Source: Methanomassiliicoccales archaeon
Lineage (GTDB): Archaea > Thermoplasmatota > Thermoplasmata > Methanomassiliicoccales > UBA472
DNA length: 64,000 nucleotides
Reading direction: 5' to 3'
NCBI GenBank assembly: GCA_028682895.1
Contig: JAJRAK010000032.1
Location: forward strand, 90,469 to 154,468
Position 1 is the first letter of the stretch; the number at the start of each line of letters is the position of its first letter. Both the position numbers and the translations under genes were made by a program. Below, in pieces: positions 34,226 through 43,449 of this stretch. The notes under the pieces were generated by a model. That model had not been told where the DNA came from, did no database searches, and was given only the letters and a program-made list of their open reading frames with translations.

Positions 34226-35217
34226 GCGGTTCCGAGGGATCGTTCCAGGCACGGAGGTTCGCCGTCGAGGTGCTGGAAGGCCGCATGACGGACCGTAATA
34301 TCGCCAATCGCCTCATGGAGATGGGAAAGGACGGAGAGAGCCCGGAGGACCTTGTCGGAATGATATCCGTGTTCTACCCGCCCAGCAAACGCATATCCAC
34401 GAAGCACCCGATCGTCATGGACCTGTGCGGTACGGGCGGTGCCCCGGTCCGCAGCTTCAACGTAAGCACCATCAGCTCGTTCGTGCTGGCCTCGACGCAC
34501 GTTCCCGTGGCCAAGCACGGGAACCGTTCCTCCCTGGGAAGGTGCGGGAGCGCCGATCTGCTGGAGGCCATGGGAGCCGACATCTCCCCGGACATCGAAC
34601 GCACGGAGAGGATGCTGAACGATATCGACTTCGCTTTCCTCTTCGCCCCGGTGTACCACCCGGCCATGCGCCATGTGGCCAAGGCCCGGAAGATGGTGCC
34701 GGGAAGGACGATATTCAACATCATGGGCCCGCTGATGAACCCGGTCCTGGGTCGTCGCAGGCAACTGATCGGCGTCTGCGCGCCTGAGCTTCTGGACCCG
34801 GTGTCCCAGGCGCTCATCTCTCTGAACGTGGACCGGGCGTTGGTAGTTCACGGCCTGCCGGGGATGGACGAGGCCTCGATGTGCGGACCGACCCTGGTAG
34901 CACAGGTAGATGGCGATGGTGTGGAACGATATGAGATCACACCGGAGGAGTTCGGACTGCAGCGGTGCCTGCCTGAGAAGGTAGGAGAGCTCGCCCCGCA
35001 GGCCTCCGTCCGCGCCTGCAATGACATATTGCGCGGCAAGAGGAACGAACGCCGGGACATGGTCCTGCTCAACAGCGGATGCGCCCTGTATGCCTTCGGT
35101 TCGGTTCCGAGCATAGCCTCGGGAATATCCCTGGCCGAGAAGGCCATCGACAGCGGTGCGGCCTTCGCCAAGGTGCAGGAGTATGTCTCTGCCAGCAATT
35201 ACAGGAGTGATGAATGA
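34222..35217 (+). CDS. trpD: Anthranilate phosphoribosyltransferase
   Basis: It joins anthranilate to phosphoribosyl pyrophosphate. The 331-residue protein has the PRPP-binding loop DLCGTGGAPVRSFNVSTIS, KHGNRSSLGRCGSADLLEAMG, the F-x-x-AP element FLFAPVYHPAM, and GPLMNPVLGRRRQLIGVC. These fix the identity; a thymidine phosphorylase-like alternative is excluded by the GTGG loop. Both ends overlap neighbours by 4 nt. Confidence 0.96.
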   Translation: MSGSEGSFQARRFAVEVLEGRMTDRNIANRLMEMGKDGESPEDLVGMISVFYPPSKRISTKHPIVMDLCGTGGAPVRSFNVSTISSFVLASTHVPVAKHGNRSSLGRCGSADLLEAMGADISPDIERTERMLNDIDFAFLFAPVYHPAMRHVAKARKMVPGRTIFNIMGPLMNPVLGRRRQLIGVCAPELLDPVSQALISLNVDRALVVHGLPGMDEASMCGPTLVAQVDGDGVERYEITPEEFGLQRCLPEKVGELAPQASVRACNDILRGKRNERRDMVLLNSGCALYAFGSVPSIASGISLAEKAIDSGAAFAKVQEYVSASNYRSDE

Positions 35218-36014
35218 TGCTCAGCGGGGTCGAGGACCGCCTGTCGCTGCTGATCGACAACGCCCGCGAGCTGGTCGACTGCGGTTTCTATTCCGATCGG
35301 GCGGCCGGTCTTCCGGACGCGGCCCCGGGGAGACGGACCTCGTTGATAGGGACGATAAGGGACCATCCAGATTACCCGATAATAGCCGAGGTGAAACTGG
35401 CCTCGCCCACCGCCGGCCGCCTGGGAGCGCATATGGCCGAGGAGCTGGTGGAGGACTACCGCCAGGGTGGCGCTGCCGCCATGTCCGTACTTACTGAACC
35501 CCGATATTTCATGGGATCTCTGCGCTACATGGTCGTGGCGATCAGGACAGGCATGCCGGTGATGATGAAGGACTTCATAATCGACCGCAGGCAGCTGGAG
35601 ACGGCCGCCAGATTGGGGGCGTCCGCGGTCCTGCTGATAGAGGGGGTCTTCGATCGTGGCCTGGCCCAAGGCAGGGACGGACTGATCGAGCGCGCCCATG
35701 AACTGGGGTTGGAGGTCGTGCTGGAATCGTCCACCATCGAGGAGCTGAGCAAAGCCATCGACAGCGGCACGGACGTTCTGGCCTACAATCAGCGTGACCT
35801 GCGCACGTTCCGAGCCGGACCGGACGAGGTCAGGTCCGCCCTGAGATTGCTGGAATCGGACGGACGGCCGACCATGGTCATGAGCATGATGGACAGCCGA
35901 GAGGATGTAGAGAGGATGCGAGACCTGGGCGCGTCCTGCGTGCTGGTTGGGTCGGCCCTGAGCCGATCTCCATGCCCAAAGGACAAGCTCATGTCGATGA
36001 GGATGCCGAGATGA
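35214..36014 (+). CDS. trpC: Indole-3-glycerol-phosphate synthase
   Basis: This TIM-barrel enzyme closes the indole ring. In 266 residues it shows IIAEVKLASPTAGRLG (catalytic Lys), MKDFIIDRRQL, AVLLIEGVFD, EVVLESSTIEEL and CVLVGSALSRS. The usual NNRNL motif appears as YNQRDL, a mild divergence that keeps the fold. The start overlaps trpD by 4 nt; two ATG codons are adjacent (35214, 35217). The stop overlaps trpF. Confidence 0.93.
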   Translation: MMLSGVEDRLSLLIDNARELVDCGFYSDRAAGLPDAAPGRRTSLIGTIRDHPDYPIIAEVKLASPTAGRLGAHMAEELVEDYRQGGAAAMSVLTEPRYFMGSLRYMVVAIRTGMPVMMKDFIIDRRQLETAARLGASAVLLIEGVFDRGLAQGRDGLIERAHELGLEVVLESSTIEELSKAIDSGTDVLAYNQRDLRTFRAGPDEVRSALRLLESDGRPTMVMSMMDSREDVERMRDLGASCVLVGSALSRSPCPKDKLMSMRMPR

Positions 36015-36631
36015 CCGCCGTGAAGATCTGCGGGATGCGCAGCACCGGCGATCTGGACCGCTGCCGCAGGGCGGACTTTCTCGGTTTCGTCGTCTTGGCG
36101 CAATCGCCGCGGAACCTGGACCTGAGAACGGCCCGGGAGCTTATGTCCTCATGCGACAACGTGAAGGTGGCCGTGACCACGGAAACGGACCGTCCATCGC
36201 TGGAAAGGATGATCGCGCTCCTGGAACCGGACATCCTTCAGCTGCACGTACCTTTGAACGAGGAGCTGCTGAGGTTCGCCTCCGGACTGGGAATGAAAGT
36301 TTGGGGGATGAAGCATGCCACTCCCGGAACGACCGTGGAAAAGGATTGCCTGCGCCATTGCCAAGCGTTGGTGCTCGACACACCGGGCGAGCGTGCCGGC
36401 GGGAACGGAACGGTGCATGATTGGAGCGTCAGTCGCGGCGTCCGCGAATCGGTACGCCCGTTCCCGGTGGTGCTGGCAGGCGGTCTATGCCCGGAGAACG
36501 CGGCCGAGGCCGTCAGGAAGGTAGCGCCCTTTGCGGTGGACGTCTCCAGTGGGGTGGAGTCCGGAGCGGCCAAGGACCAGGACAAGGTCAACGCCTTTAT
36601 CGATGTCATCAGGGAGGTCGATCGACCATGA
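36011..36631 (+). CDS. trpF: Phosphoribosylanthranilate isomerase
   Basis: The 206-residue TIM-barrel isomerase starts with the family signature [12 protein letters not shown] (catalytic Cys) and has [20 protein letters not shown] (catalytic Asp) and [14 protein letters not shown]. The phosphate-binding end is [18 protein letters not shown] 36011 overlaps the trpC stop; longer versions inside trpC are not used. It follows trpC as a separate gene rather than the fused form seen in enteric bacteria. Confidence 0.95.
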   Translation: MTAVKICGMRSTGDLDRCRRADFLGFVVLAQSPRNLDLRTARELMSSCDNVKVAVTTETDRPSLERMIALLEPDILQLHVPLNEELLRFASGLGMKVWGMKHATPGTTVEKDCLRHCQALVLDTPGERAGGNGTVHDWSVSRGVRESVRPFPVVLAGGLCPENAAEAVRKVAPFAVDVSSGVESGAAKDQDKVNAFIDVIREVDRP

Positions 36632-37800
36632 ACACTAGATTCGGTGAATACGGGGGACAGTACGTGCCAGAGGTGCTGGTGCCTGCCCTTATGGAACTGG
36701 AGAGCGAATATCAAAGGGCGAAGAAGGACCCTGCGTTCCTGAAGGAGCTGGACGGATACAATGTCAATTACGGCGGGCGAGAGACCCCGCTATACTTCGC
36801 CAGACGTCTCACGGAAAGGTGCGGAGGAGCGAAGATCTATCTCAAGCGGGAGGACCTCTGCCACGGCGGGGCGCACAAGTTCAACAACGTGATGGGGCAG
36901 GCGCTGTTGGCAAAGCGCATGGGCAAGGAACGTCTTATAGCCGAGACGGGAGCGGGGCAGCACGGGACGGCGACGGCCATGGCCGCGGCCGTCCTGGGCA
37001 TGAAGGCGGAGATATACATGGGGGAGAAGGACGTGGCCAGGCAGCGCATGAACGTCTTCCGCATGAAGCTCATGGGCGCCAAGGTCCATGAGGTCAGGTC
37101 CGGCTCCAAGCTGCTGAAGGACGCCATAAACGAGGCGTTCCGCGACTGGGCCGCCAGCGTTGAGAATACCTATTATCTGCTGGGCACGGCCGCCGGTCCG
37201 CATCCGTACCCCACCATGGTACGGGACTTCCAGAGCATAATCGGCCGGGAGATACGACAGCAGCTCATAGTGGCGGAGGGCAGGACGCCCGACCTGCTGG
37301 TGGCCTGCGTGGGCGGTGGCAGCAACGCCATCGGCACCTTCCATCCGTTCCTGGACGATAGGAACGTCAGGATGCTGGGCGCCGAGGCGGCCGGAGAAGG
37401 GCTGGACACCGAGCATCACTCCGCGACGCTCACCGTAGGCGAGGTGGGAGTGCTGCAAGGATGCAAGTCATATCTACTCCAGGACGAGAACGGCATGATC
37501 AAGGAAGCGCACAGCGTGGCCCCGGGGCTGGACTATCCCGGAGTGGGACCGGAGCACAGCTTCCTGAAGGACATCAAGCGTGCTGAGTACGTAGGCGTAA
37601 CGGACAAGGAGGCATTGGGATCGTTCGTCCTCCTATCCCAGGTGGAGGGCATAATACCGGCCCTGGAGAGCGCCCACGCGGTGCATGCGGGGATGCGCGA
37701 GGCGGCGAAGATGTCCAAGGACCAGATCGTGGTCATCACCATCTCCGGCCGCGGCGACAAGGACCTGGAGACCGTTTTTGACATGGGGGTGGTCCAGTGA
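36628..37800 (+). CDS. trpB: Tryptophan synthase beta chain
   Basis: It condenses indole and serine with pyridoxal phosphate. The 390-residue protein is TrpB1-like: [11 protein letters not shown] at the N-terminus, [15 protein letters not shown] with the PLP lysine, [22 protein letters not shown] (phosphate loop), [14 protein letters not shown] and [10 protein letters not shown]. Co-transcription with trpA and the N-terminal signature argue against the stand-alone TrpB2 form. Both ends overlap neighbours by 4 nt. Confidence 0.96.
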   Translation: MNTRFGEYGGQYVPEVLVPALMELESEYQRAKKDPAFLKELDGYNVNYGGRETPLYFARRLTERCGGAKIYLKREDLCHGGAHKFNNVMGQALLAKRMGKERLIAETGAGQHGTATAMAAAVLGMKAEIYMGEKDVARQRMNVFRMKLMGAKVHEVRSGSKLLKDAINEAFRDWAASVENTYYLLGTAAGPHPYPTMVRDFQSIIGREIRQQLIVAEGRTPDLLVACVGGGSNAIGTFHPFLDDRNVRMLGAEAAGEGLDTEHHSATLTVGEVGVLQGCKSYLLQDENGMIKEAHSVAPGLDYPGVGPEHSFLKDIKRAEYVGVTDKEALGSFVLLSQVEGIIPALESAHAVHAGMREAAKMSKDQIVVITISGRGDKDLETVFDMGVVQ

Positions 37801-38603
37801 GCCGCATCGGACGGGCGTTCTCGAACGCCAAGGCCGAGAGGCGCACCGCGCTGGTATGCTATCTGATGGCAGGCGTCCCGTCCATGCCCAGGTCGATGGA
37901 GATGGTCATGGCCTGCGTACGCGGCGGCGCTGATGTGATGGAGATCGGTGTTCCGTTCTCCGACCCGGTGGCCGACGGCCCGGTCATCCAGGAGGCCTCG
38001 GTCAAAGCGTTGGAGAACGGCGTCACGCCCAGGATGGTCTTGGACCTGGTCCGTGAGCTGAGGTCGCGCACGGACGTCCCGATCGTGCTCATGGGCTACT
38101 ACAACCCGATCTTCCGCTTCGGTGAGGAGCGCTATGTGAAGGAATGCATCAGCACGGGCGTGGACGGGCTCATAGTGCCGGACCTCCCTTTGCACGAGAG
38201 CGGTTCCCTGATGAAGTTGTGCCGTGAGAGCGGCCTCGACCTGGTGCAGCTGAGCACGCCGCTCACCCCTGACCAAAGAGCGGCGGAACTGGCGAACGCT
38301 ACCTCCGGATTCCTGTATCTCGTCACCCGCCCTGGGATCACCGGTGGGGACACGGGCACCACACCGGACATGGAAAGGCAGGTGCGCAGAGCGCATGAGG
38401 CCAACAACGGCATGCCAGTGGCCGCTGGGTTCGGCATCTCCACGCCCGAGAAGGTGCGCGCCCTGCGGGGTATGGGAGCGGACGGGGTGATCGTCGGAAG
38501 CGCGCTGGTGGCCCTGACCCTGGACGGCTCTTCCTCCGCCGACCTCGAGAAGACCGTGGCAACGCTGGCGGAGGCCTGCAAAGGCCGGACCGGTGAAGGA
38601 TGA
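37797..38603 (+). CDS. trpA: Tryptophan synthase alpha chain
   Basis: It cleaves indole-3-glycerol phosphate and passes indole to TrpB. The 268-residue TIM barrel has [18 protein letters not shown] (catalytic Glu and Asp), [40 protein letters not shown] and VIVGSALV. The start is GTG at 37797, overlapping the trpB stop as GTGA, the only non-ATG start in the operon. It ends 12 nt before the convergent hemD. Confidence 0.95.
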   Translation: MSRIGRAFSNAKAERRTALVCYLMAGVPSMPRSMEMVMACVRGGADVMEIGVPFSDPVADGPVIQEASVKALENGVTPRMVLDLVRELRSRTDVPIVLMGYYNPIFRFGEERYVKECISTGVDGLIVPDLPLHESGSLMKLCRESGLDLVQLSTPLTPDQRAAELANATSGFLYLVTRPGITGGDTGTTPDMERQVRRAHEANNGMPVAAGFGISTPEKVRALRGMGADGVIVGSALVALTLDGSSSADLEKTVATLAEACKGRTGEG

Positions 38604-38615
38604 GCGGAGCGGCCC

Positions 38616-39395
38616 TCAGAGGTCGCGCATAAGCTCTTCCAGCAAGTGTCCGGGCGTAGCCTGGGTGGGCACCATCGACACCTTTATCCCATACCCTTCC
38701 AGCATTTGCCGGGTCTGCGGGCACATGGCCACTATCTGCAGTCCCAGCAGGAGCGAGCAGGCATCGTCCTTTCCGCACCTCTCCTCCAGCTGGACCATGA
38801 ACGCCCGGGCGTTGGAAGGAGTGGGAAAGACCAGGATGTCGATGTTGCCATCCTCCAAGCGGTCGAGCAGCGCCGCCATGTCATCCGATTCGTCCAGTTC
38901 CAAGGAGTACAGATGGACGTCGTCGACCTGCCAGCCGGACTCCCGTAGTCTATCGATCAGCTCGGAGGACTCCTGGTCCGACCGGTGCAACGCCATCGTT
39001 CCACGCCGGGGCTTGCTGTTGATGAAATTGACCAATGGTTCCGTGGTAGGCTCGGGCGCCACGGAACTTACCTTGATCCCGTACCCTGAGATGAGGGCCG
39101 CCGTGTCCTCGCCGACAGCGATGACCTCGACGTTCTTGGACGCGGCCTTGTATCGTATCTGCATCTGTCGTCTTTTTACCATCTCCGCAGCGGCATCCGC
39201 CGTCGTGGGATCGAACACGACCACGGTGCTGTACTTGCCCGCGAACGCATCGACAAGAAAGAGGGAGAAACCAGCATCGTCAAGGAACACCGTTCTTACG
39301 GGTGATACGCAGATGAACTCCGCCAGTTGGCGATATCCGCGGCTGAGATGCGCCCAGATGACCGGTGGTCCGAGGATGGCGATGGTCTTCTTCAT
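38616..39395 (-). CDS. hemD: Uroporphyrinogen-III synthase-like protein
   Basis: The 259-residue protein has the two-lobed HemD layout with low overall conservation. Recognisable parts are LVDAFAGKYSTVVVFDPTTADAA, EVIAVGEDTAALISGYG, the hinge PRRGTMALHRSDQESSELIDRLRESG, and ILVFPTPSNARAFM (the F-x-S/T-PS-x-x-RAF motif). HemD makes uroporphyrinogen III, the common precursor of corrinoids, F430, sirohaem and haem, so this methanogen needs it for both B12 and F430. No other tetrapyrrole genes are beside it. Confidence 0.78.
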   Translation of the reverse strand: MKKTIAILGPPVIWAHLSRGYRQLAEFICVSPVRTVFLDDAGFSLFLVDAFAGKYSTVVVFDPTTADAAAEMVKRRQMQIRYKAASKNVEVIAVGEDTAALISGYGIKVSSVAPEPTTEPLVNFINSKPRRGTMALHRSDQESSELIDRLRESGWQVDDVHLYSLELDESDDMAALLDRLEDGNIDILVFPTPSNARAFMVQLEERCGKDDACSLLLGLQIVAMCPQTRQMLEGYGIKVSMVPTQATPGHLLEELMRDL

Positions 39396-39552
39396 CGGTC
39401 GACCATTACCCGTGGTTGATATTTACTTTCTCGCTTGGTTATCTGTTTCGATAATTGGTGATGAACGAGCATGATGGACGGCGGTTCGGGGCACATTCAT
39501 CATCCAGCGCCCATGGAATTCTTTTTATCATCTCCAGAGGAATGTAGGGACC

Positions 39553-39978
39553 ATGCCTATAGGGGACCCGATGGGAGGAAGCGAACCGCTGGAGAGGAAG
39601 GGCGTGCTCACCCGCGTCTGGATGTCGGCCATTCCCGTATCGGACCTGGACGCGGCCCTTGACTTTTACATGGAGGCCCTCGGATTAAAGCTCCGCTACC
39701 GTGAGGGCAACTGGGCAGAGCTGGGACCGAACGAACCGCTTGGAAAGGTGGCGCTATACGTCCCGGAGAAGGATGATGCGCGCCGGCCGGGAGGACCTAC
39801 GGGGGTGGTCTTCTCCTGCGACAGCATATTCGACCTGCACCGGGAGCTGGTGGACCAGGGAGTGGTCTTCAAGCTGAGACCGCAGCGACAGCCTTGGGGA
39901 GGGCTCCTAGCAGTGCTATTGGACGAGGACGGCAACGAGATCATGGTGCTGGAGCATCCCGATCGTTACCATGCCTGA
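39553..39978 (+). CDS. VOC-superfamily (glyoxalase/dioxygenase-like) protein
   Basis: The 141-residue protein has one vicinal-oxygen-chelate module: MSAIPVSDLDAALDFYMEALGLKLRYREGNW, KVALYVPEKDD, GVVFSCDSIFDLHRELVDQGV and DEDGNEIMVLEHP, including the C-terminal metal-ligand Glu. Such proteins include glyoxalase I, epimerases and resistance proteins, and the substrate is not predictable. AGGGA precedes the ATG and a TATA-like CTTTTTATC lies about 30 nt upstream. Confidence 0.8.
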   Translation: MPIGDPMGGSEPLERKGVLTRVWMSAIPVSDLDAALDFYMEALGLKLRYREGNWAELGPNEPLGKVALYVPEKDDARRPGGPTGVVFSCDSIFDLHRELVDQGVVFKLRPQRQPWGGLLAVLLDEDGNEIMVLEHPDRYHA

Positions 39979-40029
39979 CACGATATCCTTATTAACAATC
40001 GGCTACAATCGCCAACAGGAGATGTCATA

Positions 40030-40794
40030 ATGCTGGAAATCAAGAACCTCACCGTCGAGGTGGGCGGCAAGGAGATCCTTCATGATCTGTCCCTGAGCGT
40101 CAAGGCCGGCTATACCACCGTGCTCTTCGGACCCAACGGTTCCGGGAAATCGACCTTGCTCATGACCATCATGGGCTTTTCAGAGTACAAGGTCAAGAAT
40201 GGCAGCATCCTGCTCAACGGAGAGGACATCACCCATATGCCTGTGAACGAACGGGCGAAGCGCGGCATCGGTATGATGATGCAACGCCCCCCGAACCTGA
40301 CCGGGGTACGATTGAAGGATCTGGTGCGCATAGCCGGAAAGGGAGAAGTCGACCCGGCGGTTCTGGCCGAGGGCCTGGACATGACCCGGTTCCTGGAAAG
40401 GGACGTGAACGTCGGTTTCTCCGGCGGTGAGATCAAGCGTTCCGAGATACTTCAACTGGAGGCGCAGAAACCTTGCCTGCTGCTGCTGGACGAACCGGAG
40501 AGCGGAGTGGACATGGTGTCCATCGAAAAGCTCGGGCTCAAGGTGCACGACATACTCCAAGGACAGTCACATTGCGCGGGATGGCGGGAGAAGAGCGGCA
40601 AGGCGGCCCTCATCATCACCCATACCGGGCAGATACTCGATTACGTGGAGGGCGACCGCGGCTACGTCATGTGCGACGGGACGGTCGCATGCTCTGGGAA
40701 TCCCCGCGAACTTCTGGCGGAGATACGCAAGATGGGATATAACGAGTGCATCCGCTGCAAGCTGAAGAGACCGAACGTCGTGGAGAACCTGTGA
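40030..40794 (+). CDS. sufC: Fe-S cluster assembly ATPase SufC
   Basis: The 254-residue ABC ATPase has Walker A GPNGSGKST, GIGMMMQRPPNLTGV, the SufC-type signature FSGGEIKRSEILQL, Walker B LLLLDEPESGVDMVS, and TGQILDYVEGDRGYVMCDG typical of SufC. It forms a complex with SufB to build Fe-S clusters in the cytoplasm. Only SufB follows; there is no SufD, SufS or SufE, matching the minimal SufBC (SMS-type) set of many archaea. GGAGATG lies before the ATG. Confidence 0.94.
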   Translation: MLEIKNLTVEVGGKEILHDLSLSVKAGYTTVLFGPNGSGKSTLLMTIMGFSEYKVKNGSILLNGEDITHMPVNERAKRGIGMMMQRPPNLTGVRLKDLVRIAGKGEVDPAVLAEGLDMTRFLERDVNVGFSGGEIKRSEILQLEAQKPCLLLLDEPESGVDMVSIEKLGLKVHDILQGQSHCAGWREKSGKAALIITHTGQILDYVEGDRGYVMCDGTVACSGNPRELLAEIRKMGYNECIRCKLKRPNVVENL

Positions 40795-40803
40795 GGGCTT
40801 GAG

Positions 40804-42021
40804 ATGGTGACGGACGAGGAGAACAGAGCGAAGGGAGCTCTAAAGAAGGCGGCGAAGTTCGGTGAGGACATCGACCTGGATGAGTATGACGAGGGCAGCA
40901 GGGAGCTGTCGACCTCAGGATCCTTCGAGGACCTGTCCAAGGACACCCAGAGGACGATGCTGGACACAGGCATCATGCCTACCGCCCAGGGCAAGTCCGG
41001 TAACTTCCTTCTGATGGACAACACCGTGGTGCACTCGGCCACCATGGGCACGGGCGTGGAGCTGATGCCCCTGTCCCAGGCCATGAAAGTGCACGATTGG
41101 CTGAAGGACTATGTGTGGAAGGCCGTACAGCCTGACACTGACAAGTATACGGCCGAGACGTACCTGGAGAAGGCCGATGGCTATTTCATACGGGCGTTGC
41201 CGGGAGCGAAGGTCCAACTGCCAGTGCAGACCTGCCTGTTGCTCAAGAACCGCAATACCAAGCAGTTCGTGCACAATGTGCTCATCGCCGAGGAGGGCTC
41301 GGAGTTCGAGGTCGTCACCGGCTGCGCCACGTCCAAAGGGGTGGAGAAGGGCTTACACATGGGCATATCGGAGTTCTTCCTGAAGAAGGACTCCAAATTG
41401 ACGTTCACCATGATCCACAATTGGTCCGAGTTCATCGGGGTGCGCCCGCGCACGATCGTCCAAATGGACGAGGGTGCCGCATACATCAACAATTACGTGG
41501 CATTGAAACCGGTCAAGACCATACAGATGTACCCGACCGCCAACATGAACGGGAAGAATGGTGTATGCCGCTTCAGCTCCGTGGCCGTCGCTCATCCTGG
41601 CAGCGTGATGGACCTCGGTTCCAGGGCCATATTGAACGCACCCGGGTGCCGCGCCGAGCTCATCTCCAGGACCATAACCACCGGCGGCACGGTGATAGCC
41701 CGTGGCCAGCTGATCGGCAACGCCCCGGGGATCAAGGCACATCTGGAATGCAAGGGGCTCATACTCAACGATAAGGGCGTGCAGATCGCCATCCCCGAGC
41801 TGGAAGCGCGCGTACCTGACGTGGAGATGACCCATGAGGCCGCCGTCGGCAAGATCGCCCAGGACCAGGTTGAATATCTTATGTCCCGCGGGCTGAGCGA
41901 GGAGGAGGCCGTGGGCATGATCGTGCGCGGCTTCTTGGACGTCGGCATACGCGGCATCCCGGAGCATCTGAAGGCGGAGATCGACAAGACCCTTCAGGAA
42001 ACGGATGTCCGCGGAATGTGA
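40804..42021 (+). CDS. sufB: Fe-S cluster assembly scaffold SufB (SufB/D family)
   Basis: The 405-residue protein has the SufBD beta-helix core: VVHSATMGTGVELMPLSQAM, CLLLKNRNTKQFVHNVLIAEEGSEFEVVTGCAT, a long run of beta-helical repeats, and MTHEAAVGKIAQDQVEYLMSRGLSEEEA. The C-terminal helical subdomain ends the protein. The cysteine in VTGCAT is the SufB type. It lies 9 nt after sufC. Together they would supply clusters for the many Fe-S proteins in this window. Confidence 0.93.
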   Translation: MVTDEENRAKGALKKAAKFGEDIDLDEYDEGSRELSTSGSFEDLSKDTQRTMLDTGIMPTAQGKSGNFLLMDNTVVHSATMGTGVELMPLSQAMKVHDWLKDYVWKAVQPDTDKYTAETYLEKADGYFIRALPGAKVQLPVQTCLLLKNRNTKQFVHNVLIAEEGSEFEVVTGCATSKGVEKGLHMGISEFFLKKDSKLTFTMIHNWSEFIGVRPRTIVQMDEGAAYINNYVALKPVKTIQMYPTANMNGKNGVCRFSSVAVAHPGSVMDLGSRAILNAPGCRAELISRTITTGGTVIARGQLIGNAPGIKAHLECKGLILNDKGVQIAIPELEARVPDVEMTHEAAVGKIAQDQVEYLMSRGLSEEEAVGMIVRGFLDVGIRGIPEHLKAEIDKTLQETDVRGM

Positions 42022-42134
42022 AACACGCTCGTTGAAACCCTTTCCAGCATCCAATTTTTTCATGGAATATGCTTACATTATTCGTCAATAGTTTTATTGT
42101 TAGAACGTTCAATTCCTTCATGGGGAATTCTTTC

Positions 42135-42614
42135 ATGCAAGTGAGCAAGTTGGAGGAGGAGACGGCGGTCTACAACGCATTAGACATATTGCGCCGTATG
42201 GACCGTAAGGTGATCGCGACATATCTGATAGACACTGATGTCCTCTGTATCATGGCCGCGACATCGAAGCGCAGTATGACAGTATCGGGCGTAGCTAGCG
42301 TGACCAAGGTCCCGTCGGCCTCGTGCTATAAGATGGTGGACCAGATGGAGGGCATCGGGCTCATGGCCTGCTGCGGCTCTGGTCGAGCGCGCGGTGGCAA
42401 GAGCAAGGCGTCCATATACCTGTCAGTCCTCAAGGAGCTGAGGTTGGAGATCAAGAACAGCGTCATCAGCGTCTCGGTCGTCTGGAAGAACGGGGAGATG
42501 GAGGAGTTCCGCAGGGAACTGGTGCCACAGACCGAAGGGCAGTGGCAGGTCCCGCGCTCCGAGGCCGAATGCCAATCTGACCAGATGGTGGACGCGGTCC
42601 TATCGCTGGACTAG
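42135..42614 (+). CDS. Winged-helix regulator downstream of SufCB
   Basis: The 159-residue protein has a winged-helix region (about 45-95): IMAATSKRSMTVSGVASVTKVPSASCYKMVDQMEGIGLMACCG, followed by a basic wing and a beta-rich end (SVSVVWKNGEMEEF). It is paralogous to the regulator at 20986; both have a CC pair after the recognition helix. ATG 42135 is used; earlier ATGs at 42069 and 42120 lack a better site. Position after sufB and the conserved Cys pair suggest a redox or Fe-S-responsive regulator of Fe-S assembly, an inference only. Confidence 0.72.
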   Translation: MQVSKLEEETAVYNALDILRRMDRKVIATYLIDTDVLCIMAATSKRSMTVSGVASVTKVPSASCYKMVDQMEGIGLMACCGSGRARGGKSKASIYLSVLKELRLEIKNSVISVSVVWKNGEMEEFRRELVPQTEGQWQVPRSEAECQSDQMVDAVLSLD

Positions 42615-42651
42615 TAAGCTTGATTTATCGCCATTCCGTTCAGTAATATTG

Positions 42652-43449
42652 ATGCGCGTCATAAAACGGTCCGGCGAGGCGGAGGAGTTCGACCCCGAAA
42701 AGGCCATATACGCCCTATTGAAGGTCGGAGCGACGAGATCGGAGGCCGAGTGCATACTGCAAAGGGTAATGCCCGAGCTGTATGACGGGATCACCACCGA
42801 GGAGCTGTATCGTCGAATAAGGGCGCAGCTCCCGACCGGGAAGGCGCAGCAGTTCTCATTGAAGAAGGCGTTGATGCTCATGGGGCCGGACGGCCATTCC
42901 TTCGAGACGTTCATGGCCAGGGTCTTCCGTGAGATGGGATACCATACCGATGTCCGCCTGACCTTGAACGGGCGATGCGTAACGCATGAGGTGGACGTGG
43001 TCATAACAAAGGGCGATTATAGGGCCTCGGTGGAGTGCAAGTTCCATAACGCCCTGGGCATCAAATCGGGCATACAGGAAGCGCTCTATTCATGGGGACG
43101 TTACCTGGACATAAGGGACGTCAACGACCTTGATTCGGTGTGGCTGGTGACCAACACCAAGTTCTCTAGCGACGTGGTCAAGTACGCCAACTGCGTTGGC
43201 ATGAACCTCATCGGGTGGAGATACCCTGACGATGGAAGCCTGGAGCAGCTGATCTCAAGGAACAACATATACCCGATAACCGTACTGAACATCAAAAGAG
43301 GGGAGCAGCGGACCTTGCTCAATCATGATTTCGTCGTCTGCCGCGATATCCTAGATAGAAAGCCGGAGATGCTCACGCTCTTACCCCGGGAGATCGGCGA
43401 GCGCATCATTAAGAGCACGGAAGAGTTCATGGACCAGGTCATGCGATGA
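42652..43449 (+). CDS. ATP-cone domain fused to a restriction endonuclease-like (Mrr-type) domain
   Basis: The 265-residue protein opens with an ATP-cone (about 1-80: RVIKRSGEAEEFDPEKAIYAL, GITTEELYRRI), the nucleotide-binding regulatory module known from ribonucleotide reductases. A PD-(D/E)XK nuclease domain follows (about 85-190), with GHSFETFMARVFREMGY, THEVDVVITKGDYRASVECKFHN (D...E-x-K) and SGIQEALYSWGR. This pairing occurs in archaea, but its function is not established; it may be a nuclease gated by nucleotide level. The wecB gene overlaps its stop by 4 nt. Confidence 0.82.
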   Translation: MRVIKRSGEAEEFDPEKAIYALLKVGATRSEAECILQRVMPELYDGITTEELYRRIRAQLPTGKAQQFSLKKALMLMGPDGHSFETFMARVFREMGYHTDVRLTLNGRCVTHEVDVVITKGDYRASVECKFHNALGIKSGIQEALYSWGRYLDIRDVNDLDSVWLVTNTKFSSDVVKYANCVGMNLIGWRYPDDGSLEQLISRNNIYPITVLNIKRGEQRTLLNHDFVVCRDILDRKPEMLTLLPREIGERIIKSTEEFMDQVMR

